From Alphaproteobacteria bacterium (GTDB taxonomy: Bacteria; Pseudomonadota; Alphaproteobacteria; RF32; CAG-239): DNA of 11,625 nucleotides. The position numbers and the translations under genes were made by a program. Shown one piece after another: positions 1 through 7,834 of this stretch. The notes beneath the pieces are model-generated. The model was given only the letters and a program-made list of their open reading frames with translations. It was not told the DNA's origin and searched no databases. Positions within the stretch are counted from its first letter, which is position 1, and each line of letters starts with the position of its first letter. Where the stretch lies: assembly GCA_017958895.1 (NCBI GenBank), contig JAGDBT010000148.1, forward strand, positions 1 to 11,625, written 5' to 3'.

Positions 1-6
1 AATAAC

Positions 7-1653
7 TTATTTTCTTCTTAAAAAGGCCGGTATATCCAAATCATCTCCCGACACATCAAAATCTTCCTCAACCGCTAAATTCGTTTCAGGAACAGATGTA
101 CCTATTGTTCTTTCATCATGATTTTTTCTGCGAGCCCGAGAAATTCCGATTACCCGCTCAATAAAGTTCGGACGACTGTTTTCCTCTTCTTCAAACAGAA
201 CATCATCATCATTACTGCTTTGATCTTCATCTTCCTTAAACACCGAAGTATCATTGTTGCTGAAAAATACAGGTTCTTCCTCGGCCGGCATTATATTTTC
301 AAGTGAAGTTTGGCTGGAAAAGAAATCATCAGCCGGAGCAACAGAATTTAATTCCAATTCCGCCTTTTCCGTTTCTTCTTCCCGGCTGTCTCCGTTCATA
401 ATGGCAGAGAATAATGCCGAAGCTTGCGGAACTTCCGGCAATATATCCGATTTATCAAGCGATGCAAAATCATCATCTAACGACGATTTTACAAAATCCA
501 AATCGGTCTTTTCCAATTCTTCAACCGGCTCTTCTTCCGGAGTCCATACCGGTGCTTCTTCCACAGGTTCTTCACTTAAAAAGCTTTCCGGCTCAACTGT
601 CGGAACAGCCGGATGTAAATCATAACTTTGGTCAATTAAAGACGGCTCTTCGCGAACCGCTTTCGGTTCAGGTTTGGCCAAGCCGTCATTTATACCGGTT
701 ACCACAATGGAAACTCTGATTTTTCCTGCTAACCCGTCATCAAAACTCGACCCGAAAATAATGTTGGCATCATCACCGACTTCTTCTTTGATGGTATTTG
801 CGGCTTCATCCAATTCCGGAAGAGTAATATCTTTTCCACCGGTAATGTTTATCAAAACGCCCTTGGCACCCTGCATAACGCAATCATCCAAAAGCGGATT
901 GGATAAAGCCTGACGAGCCGCCTCTTTGGCACGTCCTTTTCCCTCGGCCTCACCGGTACCCATAATGGCTTTGCCTTTATCTTCCATAATATTTTTAACA
1001 TCGGCGAAGTCCAAATTAATCAATCCCGGCATCATCATTAAATCGGTTATTGAGCGAACACCGGAATAAAGTACATTATCCGCCATTTGAAAAGCATCCG
1101 ACAAAGTGGTATTTTCATCGGCAATACGGAACAAATTCTGGTTTGGAATAACGATGATACTGTCAACTTCTTTAATAAAGTTCTGTAAGGCCGTATCGGC
1201 TATTTCCATACGTTTCTTACCCTCAAAACTGAACGGCTTGGTAACAACACCTACCGTCAGAATTCCTTTTTCTTTGGCTATATGAGCAACAACCGGAGCG
1301 GCACCCGAACCTGTTCCTCCGCCCATACCGGCAGTGATGAACACCATATTAACATCGGTTAAGGCATCGGCTATCTTATCCTTGGCTTCTTCCGCAGCCA
1401 TCTTACCGATTTCCGGACGAGCACCCGCACCAAGACCCTGAGTAATTTCGAGTCCGAGCTGAATTTTTCTGGTTGCCGAAGAATGAGCCAAAGCCTGCGC
1501 ATCGGTGTTGGCAACAATAAAATCAACACCTTCCAAATTTTGCGCAATCATATTGTTGACGGCATTTCCGCCGCCTCCGCCGACTCCTACAACCGCAATA
1601 CGAGGTTTCAAGTAAGAGACTGCTGTGTCTGCAACACCCAGATTTATAGCCAT
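7..1653 (-). CDS. ftsZ: Cell division protein FtsZ
   Basis: FtsZ is the tubulin-like GTPase that polymerises into the cytokinetic Z ring on the inner face of the membrane. The 548-residue protein has the nucleotide-binding glycine loop GGGGGNAVNN (about 25-34), the tubulin signature GGGTGSG (111-117) and the T7 catalytic loop NLDFADV (213-219), whose two aspartates (215, 218) complete the GTPase site of the neighbouring subunit. The globular part ends near residue 325. An acidic, Glu/Asp/Ser/Pro-rich linker of about 210 residues follows, with one basic island (R494-K510), then the C-terminal peptide DLDIPAFLRRK (538-548) that in relatives binds FtsA and other partners. The long linker and this peptide are typical of alphaproteobacteria. 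The ATG start is preceded by a strong AAGGAG (1663-1668). It is the last gene of the leftward block and is complete, with a TAA stop. Confidence 0.98.
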   Translation of the reverse strand: MAINLGVADTAVSYLKPRIAVVGVGGGGGNAVNNMIAQNLEGVDFIVANTDAQALAHSSATRKIQLGLEITQGLGAGARPEIGKMAAEEAKDKIADALTDVNMVFITAGMGGGTGSGAAPVVAHIAKEKGILTVGVVTKPFSFEGKKRMEIADTALQNFIKEVDSIIVIPNQNLFRIADENTTLSDAFQMADNVLYSGVRSITDLMMMPGLINLDFADVKNIMEDKGKAIMGTGEAEGKGRAKEAARQALSNPLLDDCVMQGAKGVLINITGGKDITLPELDEAANTIKEEVGDDANIIFGSSFDDGLAGKIRVSIVVTGINDGLAKPEPKAVREEPSLIDQSYDLHPAVPTVEPESFLSEEPVEEAPVWTPEEEPVEELEKTDLDFVKSSLDDDFASLDKSDILPEVPQASALFSAIMNGDSREEETEKAELELNSVAPADDFFSSQTSLENIMPAEEEPVFFSNNDTSVFKEDEDQSSNDDDVLFEEEENSRPNFIERVIGISRARRKNHDERTIGTSVPETNLAVEEDFDVSGDDLDIPAFLRRK

Positions 1654-1745
1654 TTATTTATTCTCCTTGAGGATAAGGTTAATATTCACTTATGTAAAAA
1701 ACGATACCCTAAATAAATTAAGTTTTAGTTACCATTTTAAGAATT
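1654..1745 (-). other. ftsA-ftsZ intergenic leader
   Basis: This is the only sizeable gap inside the leftward block (92 bp; the others are 22 bp or less). It ends in the strong ftsZ ribosome site AAGGAG (1663-1668). It is AT-rich and has no clear hairpin. A TTTACA with TATCCT 17 bp later exists (1698-1670), but a transcript from it would begin inside the ribosome site, so it is not called as a promoter. An ftsZ-specific promoter or RNA processing site is possible but unproven. Confidence 0.4.
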
Positions 1746-2975
1746 TTACTTAATCCAATTAAATATTTTCATCAATCTGTTGCTACCCAAAGGACGATTT
1801 ATAACCTTTTTCGGTTTGCATTCAATATTGTTGGTGGCAAACAACAACATGCCCAATGAGGTGGCAAAAATCGGATTATTCGCCAAAGGCTCCGGCAGCC
1901 CGCCTATATTGCGCGGCCCGCCCAATCTTACCTGCTTATTTAATATCAAATTAGCCACTTCGCGCATACCCGGAAGTTGACTTCCTCCGCCGGTCAGCAC
2001 CACGCGATGATTCTGCAAATTATGCAACCCGTGTGTTTCAAGCTTGCGAGCGACCAATTCAAATATTTCCTCAACCCTAGGTGCGATTATACGTATTAAA
2101 TCCGAACGATGCATCTGTTTAATTGAGCTGTCGTCTTCTTCTCCCAACGGATAAACATTTATGTTTTCATACTCATCTTGAGTAACCCCGAATGCGCAAC
2201 CGCAACGAATTTTAAGATCTTCGGCGTGCTCAAAAGAAGTAGTCAAACCTTTGGTAATGTCGCGAGTAATGTTTATTCCGCCAACCGGAATTGTTGAAAA
2301 AGCTACTGGGAATCCGCCCTTAAAGGTAGCAATACTGGTAGTTCCGCCGCCTATATCGATAATGGTTGAACCATATTCTCTTTCATCTTCAACCAAACAA
2401 GACATTCCCGCGGCATAGGCCGAAAAAGCCATAGAATCTATATTCAAATGCGCCGCTTCAACCACCGAGGCCAAATTGCGTCGCAAAATACTCGGATACA
2501 TTCCGAGCAAAATGTTAACCGACAACTCCTCGCCATATATATTTCGCGGATCCTTCAAATCTTCACCGCCGTCAATTTTATAATTGGTAAGCATGGAATG
2601 AATTAAATCATTGTTGCCGATATTTATTTTCGCCAACCCTTTATCCATTACTTTATTGATATCTTCTTGAGAAATCGGACGATTCTTTTTTAAGGCGATT
2701 GATGACCTACGCAAACAAGCTAAGGTTTTTTCACCGGATATATTCAAAATAACACCGTTTATTTGTTCATGAGCTTTTTGTTCGGCCGCTTCCACGGCGT
2801 TGCATACCGATATGGTTGCTTCGTTAATATCGGTAATAACTCCGTTTTTTATGCCTTTTGAAGCATTATACCCATACCCGACCACCGAAATTTTTTTATC
2901 TTTCGTAACATGGGCGATAAGGCAACAAACCTTCGACGAGCCTATATCCAGAGCGGCAATGGTCTGATAATTCAC
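1746..2975 (-). CDS. ftsA: Cell division protein FtsA
   Basis: FtsA is an actin-fold ATPase that anchors FtsZ filaments to the membrane and recruits later division proteins. The 409-residue chain has the phosphate-1 motif LDIGSSKV (9-16), the phosphate-2 motif IDIGGGTTSIA (206-216) and the adenosine motif VLTGGGSQLPGM (326-337). The SHS2 (1C) domain lies roughly at 85-165. The C-terminus LMKIFNWIK (401-409) is an amphipathic, positively charged segment of the kind FtsA uses as a membrane-targeting helix. The start is GTG at 2973-2975, because no ATG fits the conserved N-terminus; an AGAGGA-type ribosome site sits upstream. It follows ftsQ by 22 bp and precedes ftsZ by 92 bp. Length is normal for the family. 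Confidence 0.97.
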   Translation of the reverse strand: MNYQTIAALDIGSSKVCCLIAHVTKDKKISVVGYGYNASKGIKNGVITDINEATISVCNAVEAAEQKAHEQINGVILNISGEKTLACLRRSSIALKKNRPISQEDINKVMDKGLAKINIGNNDLIHSMLTNYKIDGGEDLKDPRNIYGEELSVNILLGMYPSILRRNLASVVEAAHLNIDSMAFSAYAAGMSCLVEDEREYGSTIIDIGGGTTSIATFKGGFPVAFSTIPVGGINITRDITKGLTTSFEHAEDLKIRCGCAFGVTQDEYENINVYPLGEEDDSSIKQMHRSDLIRIIAPRVEEIFELVARKLETHGLHNLQNHRVVLTGGGSQLPGMREVANLILNKQVRLGGPRNIGGLPEPLANNPIFATSLGMLLFATNNIECKPKKVINRPLGSNRLMKIFNWIK

Positions 2976-2997
2976 GGTAATATCCTCTGTAACGGAA

Positions 2998-3810
2998 TTA
3001 ATGTTTAACTTTCTTCTCGGTATCTGACTTGCTCAGACCGACAACAACTTTATTTTTTAACCTTAAATCAATAAAGGTTAATTTTCTTTTAAGAATCCCC
3101 TGAGTTTTATCTAATTTTGCCAATTTTTTCCACATACCCGCCAAATTTTCTTCCGGCATTTTTACCGTAACACCCTTTTCAACATCATCAAATATCAGAT
3201 TCCATCTTCTTTTAGAAATCAAATGTGCTGCTTTCAGACGGGCAAATAATTCCGGCTCGGTTTCCACAATCTTTAATAGAGCATTGAAATGCTTAGGCGC
3301 ATCTTCCCCGATAATTTGTAAGATATTTGCTTGCGGAACATATTCGGTTTTTATAATTTCGCCTTCTTCATCTATCGGATAAAATTCATTTTGGTATTGC
3401 CAGATTGATTTTACTTCTTTTTCGGTAATACTGATATGAATAACATTCGGGAAATAACGTCTGGTAACGCTTACTTTTTTAATCCACGGCAAATCTTCAA
3501 GCCGACGACATATTTCATCTAAATCAATTTCTAAAATATTATCCCCGCGTTGCAACCGCATAACTTCCAAAATATCTTCCTTGGAAGTTTTAAATCTGCC
3601 CTCAATGGTAATATCATCGAGTCCCCAGCCGGCATTCGCCGTTTTATTATAAATTTCCGCCAGCAGAGAATCTATCTGTTTTCCGACCAAATCATGTCGC
3701 AGTGTAATAATGCCCATCGTTAACAGCCAAATACTGCCCAAAAGCAGCAGATTACCGATTAAACGATAAGGCCAAAGCACTTCTTCATAGACTTTATTGT
3801 CGGCAACCAC
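2998..3810 (-). CDS. ftsQ: Cell division protein FtsQ
   Basis: FtsQ is a bitopic inner-membrane protein whose periplasmic domain joins FtsB/FtsL and other divisome parts. The 270 residues show a short cytoplasmic tail, one membrane segment (about 17-37, LIGNLLLLGSIWLLTMG), then a POTRA domain (about 65-132) containing ITIEGRFKTSKEDIL and the LPWIKKVSVTRRYFPNVI stretch. A beta domain follows, ending in FIDLRLKNKVVV (246-257), a pattern usual for this family. The start is GTG at 3808-3810, with AAGGAG nine bases upstream; the murB stop codon TAG lies inside that leader, and only 6 bp separate the genes, so translation is probably coupled. In many alphaproteobacteria ddl lies between murB and ftsQ; it is absent here. 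Sequence conservation in FtsQ is low, so the call rests on domain layout plus position before ftsA. Confidence 0.93.
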   Translation of the reverse strand: MVADNKVYEEVLWPYRLIGNLLLLGSIWLLTMGIITLRHDLVGKQIDSLLAEIYNKTANAGWGLDDITIEGRFKTSKEDILEVMRLQRGDNILEIDLDEICRRLEDLPWIKKVSVTRRYFPNVIHISITEKEVKSIWQYQNEFYPIDEEGEIIKTEYVPQANILQIIGEDAPKHFNALLKIVETEPELFARLKAAHLISKRRWNLIFDDVEKGVTVKMPEENLAGMWKKLAKLDKTQGILKRKLTFIDLRLKNKVVVGLSKSDTEKKVKH

Positions 3811-3816
3811 TTTTCC

Positions 3817-4725
3817 CTACTCCTTTCCGACTTTTTTTACTTCCAACTCAAGTTTCACGCCCTTGCAAGCCTCAACCTTTTCCATAATACTCTCGCAAAG
3901 TTTTTCAATATCCGATGCTGTCGCTGTGCCGTCATTTTCAATAAAATTGCAATGTTTGGCAGACATTTTTGCTCCGCCGATTGTTATTTTATCGGCTCCG
4001 CTGTCTTTAATAAGTTCCCAAGCCTTGTAACCGCTCGGATTTTTAAATGTTGAACCGGCGGTTTTGATACCTTGAGGTTGATTAACACGTCTGTATTCGC
4101 TGTTTTTCTTTAATGTTTCGGTTATTTCGGAAGCGGCTTTTTCTTCGGTTTTCAAGGTGAGTTCCAAAATTATCCAATCTGCCGGAAAATCACTGTGACG
4201 ATACGAAAGATGAAAATCCTTTGCCGCAACTTCCTTAATATTTCCTTTTTTATCAATAATTTTTGCCGAAAGCAAAACATCGGAAAGTTCATATCCGAAA
4301 CAACCGGCATTCGAATAAACCGCTCCGCCCAAACTTCCCGGAATTGAGCACAAAAATTCCAATCCGCCGACGGCATTATCAATCAATATTTTTTTAAGTG
4401 CGCCGTTCAACAGACCGGCACCGCATATTATTTTGCCTTTTTCTATTCGTATTTGCGCAAACTTTTGATTTTTTAATTTAACAACGACACCGGGCATTCC
4501 ACCGTCTCTTATTAAAAGATTGGATCCGCCGCCGAGCACAAAAACCGGTAAATCATCATTTTTGGCGCGTAAAAAATTTTGCAAATCTTCTTCATCTGCC
4601 GGAAAGAACATTACTTCCGCCGGTCCACCGACATTGAGCCAAGTATATTTACTCAAAGGTTCGGAAAATCTGTATTCTCCTCTGACCTCAGGCAAACTGT
4701 TTTCCGGTTTTCTATCGTTACTCAT
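3817..4725 (-). CDS. murB: UDP-N-acetylenolpyruvoylglucosamine reductase MurB
   Basis: MurB uses NADPH and FAD to reduce UDP-GlcNAc-enolpyruvate to UDP-MurNAc, the second committed step of cytoplasmic peptidoglycan precursor synthesis. The 302 residues carry the FAD-binding parts YTWLNVGGPAEV (27-38), LGGGSNLLIRDGG (64-76) and IPGSLGGAVYSNAGCFG (128-144). The active-site region includes YRHSDF (R176), GSTFKNP with the proton-donor serine S225, and a C-terminal LELEVK segment with the conserved glutamate (about E295). The GSTFKNP form and the compact length fit the type II enzymes, which lack the insertion of the Escherichia coli type. The ATG overlaps the ftsW stop as ATGA (4722-4725), with AAGGAT just upstream. 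All expected catalytic residues are visible. Confidence 0.97.
   Translation of the reverse strand: MSNDRKPENSLPEVRGEYRFSEPLSKYTWLNVGGPAEVMFFPADEEDLQNFLRAKNDDLPVFVLGGGSNLLIRDGGMPGVVVKLKNQKFAQIRIEKGKIICGAGLLNGALKKILIDNAVGGLEFLCSIPGSLGGAVYSNAGCFGYELSDVLLSAKIIDKKGNIKEVAAKDFHLSYRHSDFPADWIILELTLKTEEKAASEITETLKKNSEYRRVNQPQGIKTAGSTFKNPSGYKAWELIKDSGADKITIGGAKMSAKHCNFIENDGTATASDIEKLCESIMEKVEACKGVKLELEVKKVGKE
4722..4725 (-). other. ATGA stop/start overlap, ftsW-murB
   Basis: The ftsW stop TGA and the murB start ATG share bases as ATGA on the minus strand. This four-base overlap is a common sign of translational coupling and shows that no gene (murG, murC) is hidden between the two. Confidence 0.9.
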
Positions 4726-5852
4726 TGCATATCCTTATCTTCAGAAGCCGTGTTTTGTCTGGTAATAGCCAGTAACATTCCGACCGTTATCGCACTTCCC
4801 AACAAAGAAGACCCGCCATATGAAATAAACGGTAATGTCATTCCTTTAGTCGGAATAACATGCAGTGACGAAGCTATATTTACGAAAGCTTGCACTCCCA
4901 ACGAAGCCGCCAATCCCACTTCGGCATACATTACAAATAAATTGGTTTCTTTAAGTGCCGCTTTAAGCGCACGATAAACGATAATTGCAAATAAGGCTAT
5001 TATAATCAAACACAAACCCACTCCGTATTCTTCGCCGGCCACGGCAAAAATAAAATCCGTATGTGCATCGGGAATAAGCAATTTTACCGTGCCTTCTCCC
5101 GGGCCTTTTCCCACCAGATTTCCGTTTTGAAACGCTTCAATAGCCCGCATAATCTGATAGCTGGTTTCATCACTGCCGTATAAAAACTGATCAACTCTTG
5201 CCCTGAAGTGCGGATAAACAACATAGAGCAACCCCAATGAAGCCACTCCGCCTATTGCTAAAATTCCGACTATAATCAAAGGTAATCCGGCCAAAAATAA
5301 TTGCAACGCAAAAACTGCCGTAACCAAAGCCGTCATACCTATATCCGGTTGCAACAACAACAATCCGGCCACTATTCCATACAAACCTATACTAATCCAC
5401 ATACCCGGAAAATAATCATATTTTTTGCCGCAATCCAAAAGCCAAGCCGTAACGATAATGAACAACGGTTTCATAAATTCCGAAGCCTGTAATGAGAACC
5501 CGAACAAACTTATCCAACGTCTGGCGCCCTTAGTTTCAAAACCGAAAAACAACGTAATTAAAAGCAGAAAAACCACCACCGCAAAACCGGTTATGGATAC
5601 GCGTCTGACCGCCTTAAGATTGAACATGGAAAGCACTACAATCGTAACTATTGAAGCCAAAACATAAACAACCTGCTTACGCACAAACCAATAATCATCA
5701 ACGTTAATGCGTCTGGCAACCGCCGGACTGGCCGTAATATCCAAAATAACTCCGATGGTCAGCAAAGCGAGCGCCACGAATAAAATAACTTTATCGACCG
5801 TCCACAACCATTTTGAAAAGATACTGTGATTTTTGCGCGATAATCCAACCAT
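4722..5852 (-). CDS. ftsW: Septal peptidoglycan glycosyltransferase FtsW (SEDS family)
   Basis: FtsW is a polytopic SEDS protein that polymerises lipid II into glycan strands at the septum with its partner class B PBP (FtsI). The 376-residue chain is strongly hydrophobic, with about ten membrane segments. SEDS landmarks are GFSLQASEFMKP (118-129, the usual QPSE-type stretch), LLQPDIGMTAL (166-176), GNLVGKGPGEG (244-254), PDAHTDFIFAVAGEEYG (261-277) and LPFISYGGSSLLG (340-352). D266 in HTDFIF matches the aspartate regarded as catalytic in this family. FtsW rather than RodA is favoured by the dcw context and the PDAHTDFIFA form. ATG start with GGAGAGG upstream; 15 bp after mraY and a 4-bp overlap with murB. 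murD usually precedes ftsW and murG/murC usually follow it; neither position is occupied here. Confidence 0.96.
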   Translation of the reverse strand: MVGLSRKNHSIFSKWLWTVDKVILFVALALLTIGVILDITASPAVARRINVDDYWFVRKQVVYVLASIVTIVVLSMFNLKAVRRVSITGFAVVVFLLLITLFFGFETKGARRWISLFGFSLQASEFMKPLFIIVTAWLLDCGKKYDYFPGMWISIGLYGIVAGLLLLQPDIGMTALVTAVFALQLFLAGLPLIIVGILAIGGVASLGLLYVVYPHFRARVDQFLYGSDETSYQIMRAIEAFQNGNLVGKGPGEGTVKLLIPDAHTDFIFAVAGEEYGVGLCLIIIALFAIIVYRALKAALKETNLFVMYAEVGLAASLGVQAFVNIASSLHVIPTKGMTLPFISYGGSSLLGSAITVGMLLAITRQNTASEDKDMQ

Positions 5853-5867
5853 TTCGACCTCTCCGCT

Positions 5868-6914
5868 TTATACAAAAATCAAGCTGCCAATTACGGTCAA
5901 TATCAGAGCCGTTGACCAAAAACTCAAAACCACCTTGCGCTCACTCCAGCCGAGTTGTTCAAAATGGTGATGAATAGGTGCCATGCGGAAAAAGCGTTTA
6001 CCGGTTTTCTTAAAATAAGCCACCTGAATAACAACCGAAAGTGTTTCTGCCACAAAAACTCCGCCGACAATTACCAAACTTATTTCATGCTTGGTAATAA
6101 CCGATATTGCTCCCAAAATGGCGCCTAAAGCCAAAGAACCGGTATCTCCCATAAAAACTCGCGCTTTCGGTTTATTAAAGTAGAGAAAGCCCAAACAAGA
6201 ACCGATTAACGCCGCACAAACCACGGCAATTTCCCCACAGCGCGGAATATAGAGAACATTATATTCCAGGGCATCCGGACGTCCGCAAAAATAGGCCACA
6301 AACATGAAGAACACAAAAGCAATAATCAATAAGCCGGAGGCCAAACCATCCAGGCCGTCGCTTAAATTAACGCCGTTTGAAGCTCCGGAAATAACCACCA
6401 CAGCAAAAGGAATGTATAACCACGATAAATTGATAAAAATATCCTTCAAATAAGGAAACGTAAGTACCGTATTTATTCCCCTCGGAGTCGCCGAGGTTAT
6501 GATACTGGCCGCGACCAAGGCCGTTAAGAATTGCAAAAACAATTTCATACCGGCGGTCATGGCATTGGAATTTTGACGCTTAACTTTCCAATAATCATCA
6601 AGAAAACCCGTTGCTCCATAGACCAACAGAATAAAAATACTTACCCAGACAAAATGGTATGAAATGTTGGCAAATATCAAAACAGAAAGAATTGTTGTGC
6701 CCAAAATAAGCAGTCCTCCCATAGTCGGAGTTCCTTTTTTGGTTTTCAAATGACTTTGAGGACCGTCTTCGCGAATCGGTTGGCCGCTTTTTTGCCAACC
6801 GTGCAAATAATTGATTAAAGTTCCGCCCAACAACAAACTGAGCAACAATGACACCAAAAATGCCATAAGCATACGCAATTCCACGGAACAGCCCCAATGA
6901 AATAATTCCAACAT
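5868..6914 (-). CDS. mraY: Phospho-N-acetylmuramoyl-pentapeptide-transferase MraY
   Basis: MraY moves phospho-MurNAc-pentapeptide from UDP to undecaprenyl phosphate on the inner membrane, forming lipid I. The 348 residues form about ten membrane helices. Family marks are EDGPQSHLKTKKGTPTMGG (49-67), the Asp pair in LDDYWK (D106, D107), GASNGVNLSDGLDGLA (177-192) with D186, FNKPKARVFMGDTGSLALG (246-264) with D257, and the histidine loop APIHHHFE (312-319). These are the magnesium and substrate-site residues expected of an active enzyme. The chosen ATG has a strong GGGAGG leader; the N-terminus is slightly shorter than in the E. coli protein, but nothing conserved is lost. It is the first gene of the leftward block: upstream lie a promoter-like region and a divergent gene rather than murF/murE. 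Confidence 0.98.
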   Translation of the reverse strand: MLELFHWGCSVELRMLMAFLVSLLLSLLLGGTLINYLHGWQKSGQPIREDGPQSHLKTKKGTPTMGGLLILGTTILSVLIFANISYHFVWVSIFILLVYGATGFLDDYWKVKRQNSNAMTAGMKLFLQFLTALVAASIITSATPRGINTVLTFPYLKDIFINLSWLYIPFAVVVISGASNGVNLSDGLDGLASGLLIIAFVFFMFVAYFCGRPDALEYNVLYIPRCGEIAVVCAALIGSCLGFLYFNKPKARVFMGDTGSLALGAILGAISVITKHEISLVIVGGVFVAETLSVVIQVAYFKKTGKRFFRMAPIHHHFEQLGWSERKVVLSFWSTALILTVIGSLIFV

Positions 6915-6944
6915 ATCCGTCCTCCCGATGTTTTCTCTGAGGTT

Positions 6945-6973
6945 ATTATAAATGTCTAAAATAAATCTTAAAA
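6945..6973 (-). promoter_or_regulatory. Likely promoter of mraY and the leftward dcw block
   Basis: On the minus strand a perfect TATAAT lies at 6950-6945, about 30 bases before the mraY ATG, which would give a short leader still containing the GGGAGG ribosome site. The -35 region is poor (TTTTAA at 6973-6968 with a 17-bp spacer). The divergent neighbour means transcription must start here, which supports the call. The start site itself is inferred. Confidence 0.6.
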
Positions 6974-6985
6974 AATGATATTTTC

Positions 6986-7015
6986 TGTTTAAATTTACGA
7001 GAATTTTACTATTAT
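6986..7015 (+). promoter_or_regulatory. Possible promoter of the secreted-protein gene
   Basis: A TATTAT (7010-7015), one base off the -10 consensus, lies about 36 bases before the preferred start at 7052. No good -35 box is seen at the right distance (TGTTTA at 6986-6991). The surrounding stretch is very AT-rich, so chance matches are likely. Confidence 0.3.
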
Positions 7016-7051
7016 TTTGATATGGTATTTCCGAACGCGGAGGATTTTATT

Positions 7052-7834
7052 ATGAAAAAACTGTGTATGATATTACTTTTAGGTGTTTTATTACCTTTCG
7101 GCAATGCCTTTGCCCAAGGAGATGATTTGTTTGATATTGATGAAGAGGATTCATTATCCGGTTCTAAAGTAACAGCCGAACAGAATAAAAAGGCCGATAA
7201 CAATTCATTTTTGTCATCGTTTTTAAGCAATCGTTTGCCGGCTTCCACCGCCCGCAACATCAATAAGGCCGAAAAAGTTTTTTGCTACACGGTTGATTAT
7301 GCTCAAGGCGATTATGAAGGTTATCTGATTGATGATTTGGCCATAACCGGATCGTGCGGCGAATTATCGGAAGAAGGCAAAAATGTTATAAAACAGTTTT
7401 TGTTTAATAATAATTCCCTGTTTTCAAACAGCACCGACAAATGCAACATTTCTCCGAAAATAGTGCTCAGATATGTTCACGGCATTGACCATACCGATGT
7501 TTTGATTTCGTCACCTTGCCAGTCTTTAACCTTTTTCCACGGCAGAGACATAACAACCATAAATGCCGCACCGGGAGCGGCCGTTGTTGACCAAATTGTA
7601 AATTCTTATTCCACCTTAAAAGAAAAATTTCTTTCTCCGGCTCTTTTGGGACAAATGGTTGCCTCCGGTCAGGTCATGAACAAAGGTCAAAAAGAAATTG
7701 TTCGTCGCCTTTCACCTACCGAAGCACCGATAAAAAAATGGAACAATAACAATCAGGCCGCTTCTGATACAGCCGCACCTAAGGCCGAAACGCCTAAGCA
7801 ACCGGCTAAATCCGGCTGGAATCGTCTTAAATAA
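7052..7834 (+). CDS. Secreted protein of unknown function with four mature cysteines
   Basis: I do not recognise this family. From the ATG at 7052 it is 260 residues. That start is chosen because GGAGG (7039-7043) lies eight bases upstream and it opens a textbook signal peptide: MKK, a hydrophobic core LCMILLLGVLLPFG, and a signal peptidase I site NAFA|Q after residue 21. The earlier in-frame ATG at 7022 lacks a ribosome site and would add a polar ten-residue tail. The mature protein starts with an acidic stretch (DDLFDIDEEDS), then a predicted globular core (about 70-205) with cysteines 78, 102, 131 and 156, which could form two disulfides in the periplasm. The hydrophobic strand-like segment DVLISSPCQSLTFF (149-162) is its most fold-like part. 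The tail (about 235-260) is rich in Asn, Ala, Pro and Lys and is probably disordered. There is no lipobox, no later membrane segment and no visible enzyme motif. It is divergent from mraY and 98 bp ahead of atpH; a role in either process is not shown. Confidence 0.85.
   Translation: MKKLCMILLLGVLLPFGNAFAQGDDLFDIDEEDSLSGSKVTAEQNKKADNNSFLSSFLSNRLPASTARNINKAEKVFCYTVDYAQGDYEGYLIDDLAITGSCGELSEEGKNVIKQFLFNNNSLFSNSTDKCNISPKIVLRYVHGIDHTDVLISSPCQSLTFFHGRDITTINAAPGAAVVDQIVNSYSTLKEKFLSPALLGQMVASGQVMNKGQKEIVRRLSPTEAPIKKWNNNNQAASDTAAPKAETPKQPAKSGWNRLK

Noticed and set aside
254..625. Open plus-strand frame opposite the ftsZ linker
   Set aside because: It is the antisense of the Glu/Ser-rich linker, has a Ser-rich composition caused by that, and shows no ribosome site or recognisable protein.
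1670..1698. TTTACA-17 bp-TATCCT as an ftsZ promoter on the minus strand
   Set aside because: The start of transcription would fall inside the ftsZ ribosome site, leaving a leader without it; the -10 box is also weak.
7022..7051. Upstream in-frame ATG as the start of the secreted protein
   Set aside because: It has no ribosome site and would put a polar stretch before a well-formed signal peptide; the ATG at 7052 has GGAGG at good spacing.
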